Assembly: GCA_905216145.1 (NCBI GenBank) | Contig: CAJMST010000002.1 | Location: 124,001-188,000, forward strand | From: an uncultured bacterium | Lineage (GTDB): Bacteria > Actinomycetota > Coriobacteriia > Coriobacteriales > Coriobacteriaceae | Reading direction: 5' to 3' | Length of the DNA: 64,000 bases | Shown here: piece after piece, positions 33,299 to 42,494 of the stretch | How positions within the stretch are numbered: the stretch's first letter is position 1 | Layout of the letters: each line of letters opens with the position of its first letter | The notes under the pieces: model-generated | Database searches by the model: none | Seen by the model: only the letters and a program-made list of their open reading frames with translations | Told to the model about the DNA's origin: nothing | Translations under genes and position numbers: made by a program

Positions 33299-34200
33299 TC
33301 TCGCTTGTCGTTGCTGCCGTCTTGCTGCTGATTCATGCGCTGGTTTGCCTGATGCTGTGGACGCTCATGAAGCTGGGCCTGCTGCCGGTGCGCGGGCACA
33401 TGTTGGCTGTGATAGTGCTGGTGCCGCTGTGGGGCCCATTGCTGGTGGTTTTGCTATCGGTGCGCAGCGCGGTGTTTGGCGAGGGGCTGAAAGAGTCTGC
33501 GCTGGAGTCGCTGCGCTTTAACGACGACCTGCATCGCAGCATCCTGGTGCACGACCGTGACGCCGATGCGGGCGTGGTCCCGCTCGAGGAGGCGCTTATC
33601 GTCAACGACCCGGCATACCGGCGCCGCCTAATGCTCTCCATGCTCACCGAGGAGCCCGACGCGTACCTGGCGCAGCTGCAGGCGGCTAAGCTTAACGACG
33701 ACGTTGAGGTGGCGCACTATGCCGCGACGGCGGTGGCGCAGATCTCCAAGGAGTCCGACCTTAAACTGCAGCAGCTGGAGCGTGCCTTTAAGACGGACCC
33801 GAGCGCGCAAAACCTCAACGAATACTGTGATTTTCTTGGTGAATACTTGGGCTCGGGCTTGGCTGAGGGGCGCGTTGCTCAGATTCAGCGCCAACAGTAC
33901 GCGCGCCTGCTTGCGCGTCGCTGCGAGCGCGAGGATACCCTTGAGCTGCGCATTCGATACGCGACGACGCTGGCCGATGTCGGACAGATCGACGAGGCGC
34001 AGGCCGTGACCGACCAGCTGGTACTCGACGTGCCCGAGGAGCAGGAGGTTTGGATGCTTTGCCTGCGCCTGGCCGTGATGCGCCGCGACGGTGACGAGGT
34101 CCACCGTGTGATCGATGCGATTGACAAGCAACATGTGTATTTGAGCGCCGACAACCGCGAAAAGTTGGCGTTTTGGCGCGATGGGGAGGAGGCCAGATGA
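33295..34200 (+). CDS. pelE: PelE-like membrane/helical-repeat protein
   Basis: 301 residues. Two N-terminal membrane helices (LVVAAVLLLIHALVCLMLWTLM, then MLAVIVLVPLWGPLLVVLL) are followed by an alpha-helical, TPR-like region (for example AYRRRLMLSMLTEEPDAYLAQLQAAKLNDDVEVAHYAATAVAQ). PelE partners PelD, PelF and PelG in the inner-membrane synthase complex. A TTG start overlaps the pelD stop, with GAGGGGG upstream. Identification rests on topology and operon position because PelE is poorly conserved. Confidence 0.78.
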   Translation: MISLVVAAVLLLIHALVCLMLWTLMKLGLLPVRGHMLAVIVLVPLWGPLLVVLLSVRSAVFGEGLKESALESLRFNDDLHRSILVHDRDADAGVVPLEEALIVNDPAYRRRLMLSMLTEEPDAYLAQLQAAKLNDDVEVAHYAATAVAQISKESDLKLQQLERAFKTDPSAQNLNEYCDFLGEYLGSGLAEGRVAQIQRQQYARLLARRCEREDTLELRIRYATTLADVGQIDEAQAVTDQLVLDVPEEQEVWMLCLRLAVMRRDGDEVHRVIDAIDKQHVYLSADNREKLAFWRDGEEAR

Positions 34201-36077
34201 GCGTGGCGCAACATATCCGAGACCGTGTGGGCCGCTTTCGTTGGATGGGGCTCCTCGTGGTGTGGGCGGTCTTTATTGCCATGGCCGCCGTGCTGCTGGT
34301 GGAGCGTGCCGGCGTGCAGTACAGTGCGGGCCAGCACAAGCTGGGCATGCTCGCCGCCAACGACGCGGTGCCGGCCTCCTCGGTAATCTTTGGCCAAAAG
34401 CCCACGTGCCTGGTCATTACCGACTCGGACCAAGATGGCGTCGACGATGTCAAAGACCAGTTCGACCAGATTTTGTTGGACATGAAGATCACCCATCGCG
34501 ATGTTGATATTGCCACCGCCGGTGCGGACGCGATCCCATCGCTCACGTCGTTTGATCGCGTGATTGTGCTTATGCCCTCGCTTGACGGGCTGGGTACGCA
34601 TCTGACCGACATTATGAGTTGGGTGAGTGCCGGCGGTTCGCTTATGCTCGCCATGCCGCCGGATAACTCGAGCTATCTGCAAGTGATTGCCTCCAAGCTT
34701 GGCATTGAATCGGCCGGATATGACTATGCGACAGCCGAAAGTATCGTTCCGAGTGAGGACTTTATGCTGGGCGGGGGAGAGCGCTACGAGCTCTCGGACC
34801 CCTTTGATTCGTCGCTTTCGGTTTCATTGCGCGAAACGGCGCACGTCTGGGCAAAGACCGGTGATGCGGGCACGCCGCTCATTTGGTCTAACGATTGCGG
34901 CAGTGGTCACACCGTGGTGTGCAACATTGGCATCTACGACAAGGTCATGCGTGGGTTCTATGCTTCGGCCATAAGCTTGCTGGGTGATGCCACGGCCTAT
35001 CCGGTCATCAACAGCGCCGTGTTCTATTTGGACGACTTTCCTAGCCCCGTGCCCTCGGGCGATGGCACCTACATCAAGCGCGACTACGGGCTTTCCATCG
35101 CCGACTTTTATGCCAAGGTCTGGTGGCCCGATCTGCAAAAGCTCGCGCAAAAATACGGCATTCGCTATACCGGCGTGATGATCGAAAACTACGAGGACGC
35201 GGTCAACCAGACCGAGCCCGCGCGCCAAGCCGATACCACACAGTTCCGTTACTTTGGCGGCATGCTGCTGCAGATGGGCGGAGAGCTGGGCTTTCACGGT
35301 TACAACCATCAGCCGCTTGCGCTCTGGGACACCGACTATGGTACGTTGTACGTCTACAAGACCTGGAAGAACAAAGAGACGCTCGTCGCTTCGCTCAACG
35401 AACTTATCGCGTTTCAGGACGAGGTCCTGCCCAACGCGCACGGCTCGGTTTACGTACCGCCGTCGAATATCCTTTCGGCCCGAGCGCGCAAGCTCATCGG
35501 CACCGACGTTCCGCGCATTAAGACCATTGCCAGTACGTATTTTGAGGATGGCACCGACCTGCCGTACGTGCAGGAGTTTGGCGTGGCGAGCGATGGCATT
35601 GTGGAGCAGCCACGTATTGTCTCGGGCGGCATGGTCGACGATTCCTATATGCGCCTGGCTGCCGTGTCCGAGCTCAACATGCACTACGTGAGCACGCACT
35701 TTATGCACCCGGACGACCTGCTCGATCCGAATCGCGGCGCCAAAGAGGGCTGGGAGGTCTACAAGGGCGGCCTGACCGACTACCTGGACTGGCTTACCAA
35801 ATCCGCGCCCGATCTGCGGCACCAGACGGCGTCGGAGTGCTCCGGTGCCATCCAGCGCTTTTCGTCGGTTACCGTGAACGTGGATACCAGTTCAGATGCC
35901 TGGACGCTCAGCCTGGGCAATTTCCACGACGAGGCGTGGCTCATGTTCCGCGTTAATAATGGCGAGCCGGGTGCGGTGACGGGTGGCGAACTGACGCACC
36001 TTACGGGCAGTCTGTATCTGCTCAAGGCAAATGATAAGACCGTGACGATTGAGCGCAAGGAGGGCGGCGACAAATGA
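34197..36077 (+). CDS. pelA: DUF2194 PelA-like polysaccharide-modifying protein
   Basis: 626 residues with an N-terminal membrane anchor (FRWMGLLVVWAVFIAMAAVLLVE). Outside is a first domain up to about residue 270, then a polysaccharide-deacetylase-like fold. The latter shows VFYLDDFPSPVPSG (metal-site aspartates), GELGFHGYNHQPLALW (histidine motif) and SVYVPPSNILS. In Pel systems PelA deacetylates and hydrolyses the GalNAc-rich polymer. It overlaps pelE and pelF (ATGA at both junctions). GGGGAGGAGG sets the start at 34197. Confidence 0.82.
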   Translation: MSVAQHIRDRVGRFRWMGLLVVWAVFIAMAAVLLVERAGVQYSAGQHKLGMLAANDAVPASSVIFGQKPTCLVITDSDQDGVDDVKDQFDQILLDMKITHRDVDIATAGADAIPSLTSFDRVIVLMPSLDGLGTHLTDIMSWVSAGGSLMLAMPPDNSSYLQVIASKLGIESAGYDYATAESIVPSEDFMLGGGERYELSDPFDSSLSVSLRETAHVWAKTGDAGTPLIWSNDCGSGHTVVCNIGIYDKVMRGFYASAISLLGDATAYPVINSAVFYLDDFPSPVPSGDGTYIKRDYGLSIADFYAKVWWPDLQKLAQKYGIRYTGVMIENYEDAVNQTEPARQADTTQFRYFGGMLLQMGGELGFHGYNHQPLALWDTDYGTLYVYKTWKNKETLVASLNELIAFQDEVLPNAHGSVYVPPSNILSARARKLIGTDVPRIKTIASTYFEDGTDLPYVQEFGVASDGIVEQPRIVSGGMVDDSYMRLAAVSELNMHYVSTHFMHPDDLLDPNRGAKEGWEVYKGGLTDYLDWLTKSAPDLRHQTASECSGAIQRFSSVTVNVDTSSDAWTLSLGNFHDEAWLMFRVNNGEPGAVTGGELTHLTGSLYLLKANDKTVTIERKEGGDK

Positions 36078-37501
36078 GGATCAGCTTGGTACTCGAGGGT
36101 TGCTACCCCTATGTGCACGGCGGCGTATCTACCTGGATGCATGGCTACATTACGGCCATGCCCGAGCACGAGTTTGTGCTGTGGGTGATCGGCGCGCATG
36201 CTGCCGACCGTGGCAAGTTTGTCTACGAGCTGCCCGGCAACGTGGTCGAGGTGCACGAGGTGTTCCTGGACGATGCCCTGCGGCTTTCGGGCGAGCAACA
36301 TGAAGCCAGTTTTAACGACCGTGAGCGCGAGGCGCTACGCCGTCTGGTGTCGCTCTCCAATCCGGGCTGGGACGTGTTATTCGATATCTTCCACCGCCGT
36401 CGCGTGCATCCGCTCTCGTTTTTGCAGAGCCGCACGTTTATGGATATCTTTCGCGACGTGTGCCTGGCCGAGTATCCCTACACGCCCTTTGCCGATGCAT
36501 TCCACACCATGCGCTCCATGTTGCTGCCCGTGCTCTACCTGTTGGGCAGCGAGGTACCGGTGGCCGATGTGTACCATGCCATCTCGACCGGCTACGGTGG
36601 CCTGCTCGCCTGCCTGGGCTCAAGCGTTCACCATGCGCCGGTGCTGTTGACCGAGCATGGCATCTACACCCGCGAGCGCGAGGAAGAGATCATTCGCGCC
36701 GATTGGGTGGTGCCGTCGTTCAAGGACCGCTGGATCCGCTTTTTCTACCTGCTTTCGGAGGAAATCTACCGCCGCGCCTTCCGCGTGACGAGTTTGTTCC
36801 ATAACGCCCGCAAGACGCAGATTGATATGGGCTGCGATGCGGACAAATGCCTGGTCATCCCCAACGGCATCCAGTTCGATCGCTTTAAGGATATTCCCTT
36901 AAAGACCGATGACGGCTGGGTGGACATTGGCGCGGTGGTGCGCCTGGCGCCCATCAAGGACGTCAAGACCATGATCTATGCCTTCTTTGAGCTGCACGAG
37001 CGCCTGCCCAAGGTGCGCCTGCACATCATGGGCGGCGTGGACGACGAGGAGTACGGCGCCGAGTGCCACGCGCTGGTCGAAACCCTGGGCGTGCGCGACC
37101 TGATCTTTACCGGCCGCGTCAACGTGGTCGAGTACATGGAAAAGCTCGACTTTACCATTTTGACGAGCATCTCCGAGGGCCAGCCGCTCAGCGTGCTGGA
37201 GTCGCTTGCCGCGTGTCGTCCCTGCGTGACGACCGAGGTGGGATGCTGCCGTGAGTTGCTCGAAGGCGCTCCGGGCGATGACTTTGGCGTGGCAGGTTTT
37301 GTGACGCCGCCTATGTATCGCAAGGGCTTGGCCGATGCCATGGAACGCATGTGCACAAGCCGCGCCCGTCGCATTGAGATGGGGGAACGAGGCCAGCGTC
37401 GCGTTGCCACGTACTTTTTGCACGAGCAGATGCTCGCCAACTATCGCGCGCTGTACGACGAGACGGCGCGTGCGTTTGACCTGCCCAGAGAGGGGGAGTA
37501 G
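36074..37501 (+). CDS. pelF: PelF-like GT4 glycosyltransferase (Pel polymerase)
   Basis: 475 residues. The N-terminus ISLVLEGCYPYVHGGVSTWMHGYI is the PelF signature, and SIPNGI-type NGIQFDRF, ICE-type LTSISEGQPLSVLESLAACRPCVTTEVGCCRELL match the GT4 donor-binding site. It is a soluble UDP-sugar-using glycosyltransferase that elongates the Pel polymer with PelD/E/G at the membrane. The start overlaps the pelA-like stop; GGAGGGCGG lies upstream. Confidence 0.93.
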   Translation: MRISLVLEGCYPYVHGGVSTWMHGYITAMPEHEFVLWVIGAHAADRGKFVYELPGNVVEVHEVFLDDALRLSGEQHEASFNDREREALRRLVSLSNPGWDVLFDIFHRRRVHPLSFLQSRTFMDIFRDVCLAEYPYTPFADAFHTMRSMLLPVLYLLGSEVPVADVYHAISTGYGGLLACLGSSVHHAPVLLTEHGIYTREREEEIIRADWVVPSFKDRWIRFFYLLSEEIYRRAFRVTSLFHNARKTQIDMGCDADKCLVIPNGIQFDRFKDIPLKTDDGWVDIGAVVRLAPIKDVKTMIYAFFELHERLPKVRLHIMGGVDDEEYGAECHALVETLGVRDLIFTGRVNVVEYMEKLDFTILTSISEGQPLSVLESLAACRPCVTTEVGCCRELLEGAPGDDFGVAGFVTPPMYRKGLADAMERMCTSRARRIEMGERGQRRVATYFLHEQMLANYRALYDETARAFDLPREGE

Positions 37502-37504
37502 CCG

Positions 37505-39049
37505 GTGGCCGGAATCGGTTTTGAGCTCAAGCGCCTGTTTAGGCGCAAGGGCCTTTTTGCCACGATGCGCGCTTACGGCTACGCCGGCATTGTGTGCACG
37601 GGCCCCATGCTGTTGGGCGTGCTGCTCCAGGTGGGTATCTTGGTGCTGTGCAGTCTGTGGGGTGTGGGCCGTGCCAACCAGGATCTGCTGGTGTGCATGG
37701 TGACCTACACACTGCTGGCCTCGCTTACGCTCACGAGCTTTTTCTCCATGCCGGTCACGCGCTTTTTGGCTGATATGTTGTTTGCCGAGCGCGAGGACGA
37801 GATTCTGCCCTCGTTTTGGGGCTCCAATGCTGTCATGCTCGTTGCGGGTACGGTGCTCTACGGCGTCTTTCTGCTGTTCTCGGGCGCCACGCTGCTGCAG
37901 GGGCTGCTATGCCTGTGGCTGTTCAACATTATGATCGTCAACTGGAACGGTATGAGTTACCTCACGGCCATCAAGGATTACCGCGGCATCCTGTGCAGCT
38001 TTGCGGCTGCCATTGGCGTGGCGTGCCTGTGCGCCCTGACCGCGCTGGCGCTGGGACTGCCGCCGGTCGAGGGCCTGTTGGCATCAATTGCTCTGGGCTA
38101 CGGCGTCATGCTCGCCTGGGACGTGGTACTGCTGTACCGGTATTTTCCTCAGAGCGACCGCAGCCCCTGGCCCTTTTTGCAGTGGCTCGATCAGTTTATG
38201 CCGCTGGCGCTCACGGGCCTGTTAACCAATCTGGGGCTCTTTGCGCACCTGGTGATTATTTGGGCCGGTCCTATTGGCGTGCAGGTCAAGGGCTTGTTTT
38301 ATGGTGCGCCCTACTACGATGTGCCGGCGCTCATCGCGTTTTTGACGATCCTGGTCACGACCGTCAACTTTGTGGTCTCGGTCGAGGTCAACTTTTTTCC
38401 GCGCTACCGCGACTACTACAGCCTGTTCAATGACGGCGGCGTGGTAGGCGACATTGTGGTGGCCGAGGAGGAGATGCTCTCCACGCTTAACAGCGAACTG
38501 CGCTTTTGTGCGCTCAAGCAGCTGTTTGTGACCGCGGCGGTCATTTCGCTCGAGACCACGGTGCTGTCGGCCCTGCCGTTGGGCTTTAACAACCTTATGC
38601 ACGGGTATTTTCGCACTCTGTGCGTGGGCTATGGCCTGTATGCCGTGGGCAATACGGTGATGCTCATCTTGCTGTACTTTACCGACTATAAGGGGGCCGT
38701 GCTGGCTTCGGGCCTGTTTGCCGGTGTGGCCGGGCTGGCGACTGCGGTGTCGTTGCTTTTGTCGCAGCAGTTTTACGGCTTTGGCTTTTTGTTGGGTGCG
38801 GCGGTGTTTTTTATCGTGGCGCTGCTGCGGCTCGATACCTATACCGCCAACTTGCCGTATCGTATCCTGAGCCAGCAGCCCATTGTGGCGACCGACAAAA
38901 CGGGCTGGTTTACCGAACTTGGCCGGGTGCTCGACCGTGTTGAGCAATGCTATGAGGACAAGCGCGTGGGCGGTGAGCCGCGCAGTGCGTTTGAACGTAT
39001 GGTGGTTCGCCTGTACCAAAAACATTGGGGAGGTTCTGATGATCGATAA
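37505..39049 (+). CDS. pelG: PelG-like polysaccharide exporter
   Basis: 514 residues with about 12 membrane helices of the MOP superfamily. The N-terminal MAGIGFELKRLFRRKGLFATMRAYGYAGIVCTGPMLLG is diagnostic for PelG, which translocates the growing polymer. A GTG start follows GGGGGAG. It overlaps the CotH gene by 11 bases, which ties the CotH-VTC-DUF4956 block to the same transcript. Confidence 0.93.
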   Translation: MAGIGFELKRLFRRKGLFATMRAYGYAGIVCTGPMLLGVLLQVGILVLCSLWGVGRANQDLLVCMVTYTLLASLTLTSFFSMPVTRFLADMLFAEREDEILPSFWGSNAVMLVAGTVLYGVFLLFSGATLLQGLLCLWLFNIMIVNWNGMSYLTAIKDYRGILCSFAAAIGVACLCALTALALGLPPVEGLLASIALGYGVMLAWDVVLLYRYFPQSDRSPWPFLQWLDQFMPLALTGLLTNLGLFAHLVIIWAGPIGVQVKGLFYGAPYYDVPALIAFLTILVTTVNFVVSVEVNFFPRYRDYYSLFNDGGVVGDIVVAEEEMLSTLNSELRFCALKQLFVTAAVISLETTVLSALPLGFNNLMHGYFRTLCVGYGLYAVGNTVMLILLYFTDYKGAVLASGLFAGVAGLATAVSLLLSQQFYGFGFLLGAAVFFIVALLRLDTYTANLPYRILSQQPIVATDKTGWFTELGRVLDRVEQCYEDKRVGGEPRSAFERMVVRLYQKHWGGSDDR

Positions 39050-40808
39050 GTTGATGTCTCGCCGCTGCCTGATTGAGGCGGCTGCCGGCGCGTTGTTGCT
39101 TTCGGGCTGCTCGTCTCAGGACGAATCCTCGACTAAAAAGGTCAAAAAGCAGGACAAGATTAAAAAGGCCGAGTCCTCGGACGGTACCAAGCACCTACGC
39201 GATAAAGATGAGCTGTACGAGGTCTACGACGACTCGGGCATTGTGACCATGTATTTGACGGTCTCGCGCGGTAACAGCTCCGAGAATACCGATCATAGCT
39301 GGGCCGAGATCAATACGTACTCGGTGTATGACTATGCCGACATGGGCGCGACGCGCTATCAGGTTATGGGCCTGCTGCAGCCGGGCGACGAAGACGGCCC
39401 GGTGGCCGGCGAGGTTGGCTATGGCGAGGAAGTGCCCAATGCCACCGTGCAGGTGCGCGGCCAGACGTCGAGCGGCTACGCGCAGAAGAATTACAAGGTT
39501 GAGCTCAAGAAGGGTAAGGGCACCTGGCGTCAGCAGTGCGCGATTGCGCTCAACAAGCATATGGGCGAGGGCATGCGTTTTCGCAACAAGATGGCCTACG
39601 ACCTTATCCGTGGGATTCCCCAGATGATGGGCCTGCGCACGCAGTTTGTGCATCTGTGGGTGTGCGACCAGACCGAAAAGTCCAACGACACCTTTGAAGA
39701 CTACGGTCTGTTTACGCAGGTGGAGCAGCTCAACAAGACGGCGCTCAAGGCGCACGGCTTGGATAAGAGCGGGCATCTGTATAAGGTGAACAGCTTTGAT
39801 TTCCATCGCTTCGAAGACACCATTAAGCTGGCGGATGACCCCGATTATAACCAGACGGCGTTTGAGGGCATGCTCGAGATTAAGGGCGATTCGGACCATA
39901 CCAAGTTAATCGAGATGCTCGATGCGCTCAACGACGATACGCAAAAGATCGACGATGTGCTCGATACCTACTTTGATACCGAGAATCTGGTCTATTGGCT
40001 GGCGTTTCAGATCCTGACGGGCAACTGCGATACGCAGAACCGTAACTGCTATCTGTACAGCCCGCTTAACTCCAAGGTCTGGTACATCCTGGATTGGGAC
40101 AACGACGGCATGCTGCGTAAGCTGGAGCTGAGCCTGAAGGGGTTCTCGGACTATGCAAGCTGGGAGCGCGGCGTAAGCAACTACTGGGGCAACGTGCTGT
40201 TCAATCGTGCGCTGCGCAGTAAATCGTTCCGCAGTGAGCTCGACCGCGCCGTCAAGGACCTGCGTACGTATTTGACCGAGACGCGCCTGACCAAGATGAT
40301 CAAGCATTATCGCGAGGTTACCGAATCGCTAGTCTTTGCTTCGCCCGATATCGATAATCTGCCTGTCACCAAGGATCAATACGAGCAGATCGCCGCGGCG
40401 ATTCCGGCCGAGATCGAAGAGAACTACAAGAGCTTCCGCGAGAGCTATAAAAAGCCCATGCCGTTCTACATCGGCGTTCCGCAGATCGACAACGGCAAGC
40501 TGCGCATTAACTGGGATGCGTCCTACGACTTTGAGGCGCGCGACATTCGCTACACCGTGGAGCTTGCGCGCGACTATGCTATTGGCGATGTGATCTTTAA
40601 GGCTGAGGACGTGCTGCTTCCCGAGGTGACCTGCGATGCGCCCGATACCGGCCAGTATTTTGTGCGCGTGCGTGCCACCAACTCCGACGGTTATACGCAA
40701 GATGCGTTTGACTACTATGTGACCGACGATGGTAAGCAGTACGGCATGAAGTGCTTTTACGTGCAAGACGGCGGTAAGGTCGTGGAGGACACGTATGAGG
40801 AGGGCTAG
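39039..40808 (+). CDS. CotH-family lipoprotein (protein-kinase-like fold)
   Basis: 589 residues. The lipobox LLLSGCSS gives lipidation at C24. The CotH kinase-like domain shows VQVRGQTSSGYAQKNYKVELKKGKG, the helical HMGEGMRFRNKMAYDLIR, and WYILDWDNDGML with the metal-binding DWDND. A fibronectin-like tail is visible at about 470-570. CotH proteins phosphorylate surface or extracellular proteins. In this operon it stands between PelG and a VTC gene, a recurring trio with DUF4956, but the partner substrate is unknown. The start at 39039 follows GGGGAGG. Confidence 0.88.
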   Translation: MIDKLMSRRCLIEAAAGALLLSGCSSQDESSTKKVKKQDKIKKAESSDGTKHLRDKDELYEVYDDSGIVTMYLTVSRGNSSENTDHSWAEINTYSVYDYADMGATRYQVMGLLQPGDEDGPVAGEVGYGEEVPNATVQVRGQTSSGYAQKNYKVELKKGKGTWRQQCAIALNKHMGEGMRFRNKMAYDLIRGIPQMMGLRTQFVHLWVCDQTEKSNDTFEDYGLFTQVEQLNKTALKAHGLDKSGHLYKVNSFDFHRFEDTIKLADDPDYNQTAFEGMLEIKGDSDHTKLIEMLDALNDDTQKIDDVLDTYFDTENLVYWLAFQILTGNCDTQNRNCYLYSPLNSKVWYILDWDNDGMLRKLELSLKGFSDYASWERGVSNYWGNVLFNRALRSKSFRSELDRAVKDLRTYLTETRLTKMIKHYREVTESLVFASPDIDNLPVTKDQYEQIAAAIPAEIEENYKSFRESYKKPMPFYIGVPQIDNGKLRINWDASYDFEARDIRYTVELARDYAIGDVIFKAEDVLLPEVTCDAPDTGQYFVRVRATNSDGYTQDAFDYYVTDDGKQYGMKCFYVQDGGKVVEDTYEEG

Positions 40809-41586
40809 CGCGCTGCTTGAGCGCTTGACGGCTCCGCCTGTGCGTACCACGCAGGAGCGTTACCGCCACGAGCTCAAATATCTCATTAACGAGGGCGAGC
40901 ACGCTGCGCTTGCCTGTCGTATGGCGCCGGTGTTTAAGCTGGACAAGCATGCGCGGGCGGGCGGTTACACTATTCGCAGCCTGTACTTTGACGATTACTG
41001 CAACTCGGCCTACGAGGAAAAAGACGCCGGCATTCTCATGCGCAAAAAGTATCGCGTTCGCATCTATAACGGCAGCGACAAGGTGATTAAGCTCGAGCGC
41101 AAAAAGAAGTACGACAGCTGGATCTACAAGGAGGACGCGCCGCTCACGCGTGGCGAGTTTGAGCAGATCTTGGCTGGTGACTACGACTTTTTGCTGAGGA
41201 GTCCCTATCCGCTCTGTCGCGAGTTCTACATCGAGTGCATCTGCAACATGATGCGCCCGCGGACTATTGTGGACTACGAGCGCGAGCCGTGGGTGATGGA
41301 CGAGGGCACCGTGCGCATTACGTTTGACATGAACGTGCGTGCCGCGGTGGGAAGCTTCGATATCTTTGACGTGACGCTGCCCGTGCTGCCGGTCCTGGAG
41401 CCCGGCAAGCTGGTGATGGAGGTCAAGTTTACGGAGTTTTGCCCGCAGCTGGTGCGCGATTTGGTGCCGCCGGGCGCGGCCGAGCTTACGGCGGTCTCCA
41501 AGTACTGCCTGTGTTACGAAAAGACCGCCTACCTGCGCGGATTTAATTACTGGGAATCGGATTTTGAGAACCGAGGGGATATTTAG
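40795..41586 (+). CDS. VTC-domain protein (polyphosphate-polymerase-like)
   Basis: 263 residues. The VTC fold signature is present: RHELKYLINEGEH at the start, YTIRSLYFDDYCNSAYEEK, LMRKKYRVRIYNGSDKVIKLERKKK (basic tunnel residues) and the C-terminal VMEVKFTEFCP. Stand-alone VTC proteins are polyphosphate synthases or use NTPs for other phosphorylation; here it lacks the SPX domain. It overlaps the CotH stop and precedes DUF4956. It may provide polyphosphate or modify the polymer; unproven. Confidence 0.85.
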   Translation: MRRASALLERLTAPPVRTTQERYRHELKYLINEGEHAALACRMAPVFKLDKHARAGGYTIRSLYFDDYCNSAYEEKDAGILMRKKYRVRIYNGSDKVIKLERKKKYDSWIYKEDAPLTRGEFEQILAGDYDFLLRSPYPLCREFYIECICNMMRPRTIVDYEREPWVMDEGTVRITFDMNVRAAVGSFDIFDVTLPVLPVLEPGKLVMEVKFTEFCPQLVRDLVPPGAAELTAVSKYCLCYEKTAYLRGFNYWESDFENRGDI

Positions 41587-41589
41587 ACC

Positions 41590-42255
41590 ATGAGCACCAG
41601 GGACTTTTTTAAGAACTCCGTTTTGGAGGCGTTTGGCCAGGTCGACCCTGCCAAGATCGGCCTGTCGCTGCTCGTGGCGCTCGCCATGGGCATCCTGATC
41701 TATTACGTCTACAAGCGCTTTTTTACCGGCGTGGTGTATTCGCGCAGCTTTGCCGTGACGCTTGTGGGCATGTGCGTGCTTACCTGCATGGTCACGCTCG
41801 CGATCTCGACCAACGTGGTCATCTCGCTCGGTATGGTCGGTGCTTTGTCCATCGTGCGTTACCGTACGGCGGTCAAGGACCCGCTCGACCTGCTGTATCT
41901 GTTTTGGTCCATTACCACGGGCATTACGGCGGGAGCCGGCATGTATGCGCTCGTGGCGCTCACGGCGGTGGTGATCGTGGTGATGATCGCCGGCTTTGCG
42001 AGCCACCAGGACAAGTCGCGCGTGTACATGATGGTCATTCACTACACGGGCCAGACCACCGGCGACGATATCGTGCGTGCATTTGGCCGCACCAAGTTCA
42101 CCGTCAAGTCCAAGACGATGCGCGGCGACAAGGTCGAAATGGCCGCCGAGGTGTTCTCGGACGGCGTTGACATGCCCTATGCGGACGCGATCCGTGCGCT
42201 CGACGGCGTAGAGGACCTCACGCTCATCCAATACAACGGCGAATACCACGGCTAA
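41590..42255 (+). CDS. DUF4956 membrane protein
   Basis: 221 residues. Four hydrophobic helices (residues 20-45, 52-75, 78-95 and 110-130) include VISLGMVGALSIVRYRTAVKDPLDLLYLFWS, the DUF4956 hallmark, followed by a soluble C-terminal domain. It lies 3 bases after the VTC stop. CotH, VTC and DUF4956 travel together in many genomes, implying one functional module, possibly export or anchoring of a phosphorylated polymer. Confidence 0.85.
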   Translation: MSTRDFFKNSVLEAFGQVDPAKIGLSLLVALAMGILIYYVYKRFFTGVVYSRSFAVTLVGMCVLTCMVTLAISTNVVISLGMVGALSIVRYRTAVKDPLDLLYLFWSITTGITAGAGMYALVALTAVVIVVMIAGFASHQDKSRVYMMVIHYTGQTTGDDIVRAFGRTKFTVKSKTMRGDKVEMAAEVFSDGVDMPYADAIRALDGVEDLTLIQYNGEYHG

Positions 42256-42261
42256 TTATGT

Positions 42262-42285
42262 TCCGGCGTTTTAACAAACGCCGGA
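42262..42285 (+). terminator. Hairpin at the end of the Pel-like operon
   Basis: TCCGGCGTTT, loop TAAC, AAACGCCGGA. There is no U-tract, so it is a probable but imperfect terminator. Confidence 0.5.
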
Positions 42286-42286
42286 C

Positions 42287-42414
42287 CGCTCGACGCTGCG
42301 CGGGCATCTGCCGGGCGATCTGCCGCTCAAACCGTCGCTCGCGTACATAAAGTACGCTTCGCTCCTCTTTCGCGGCACCTCGCCACGGCAGTTGCCCGCT
42401 CGCTGACGTTTGCT
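42287..42414. repeat. Nested palindromic element with conserved core, copy 1
   Basis: The core AAACCGTCGCTCGCGTAC (42329-42346) with GTACGC and CGCTCCTCTTT behind it is shared with 49998-50100. The outer arms (for example GCGGGCATCTGCCG and CGGCAGTTGCCCGC) pair within this copy but differ in sequence from those of the other copy. Confidence 0.75.
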
Positions 42415-42465
42415 CGACCTGGGTGGGCCGATTTTGTTCGGATGCCGTCTTCACGGGTATCATGG

Positions 42466-42479
42466 TGAAATCGATTTCA
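42466..42479 (+). promoter_or_regulatory. LacI-type operator before the sucrose regulator gene
   Basis: TGAAATCGATTTCA is a perfect 14-bp palindrome with a central CG, 16 bases before the regulator start. It is similar to the two operators in front of the PTS gene, so autoregulation is likely. Confidence 0.7.
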
Positions 42480-42494
42480 ATGACAGGGGTGCTC

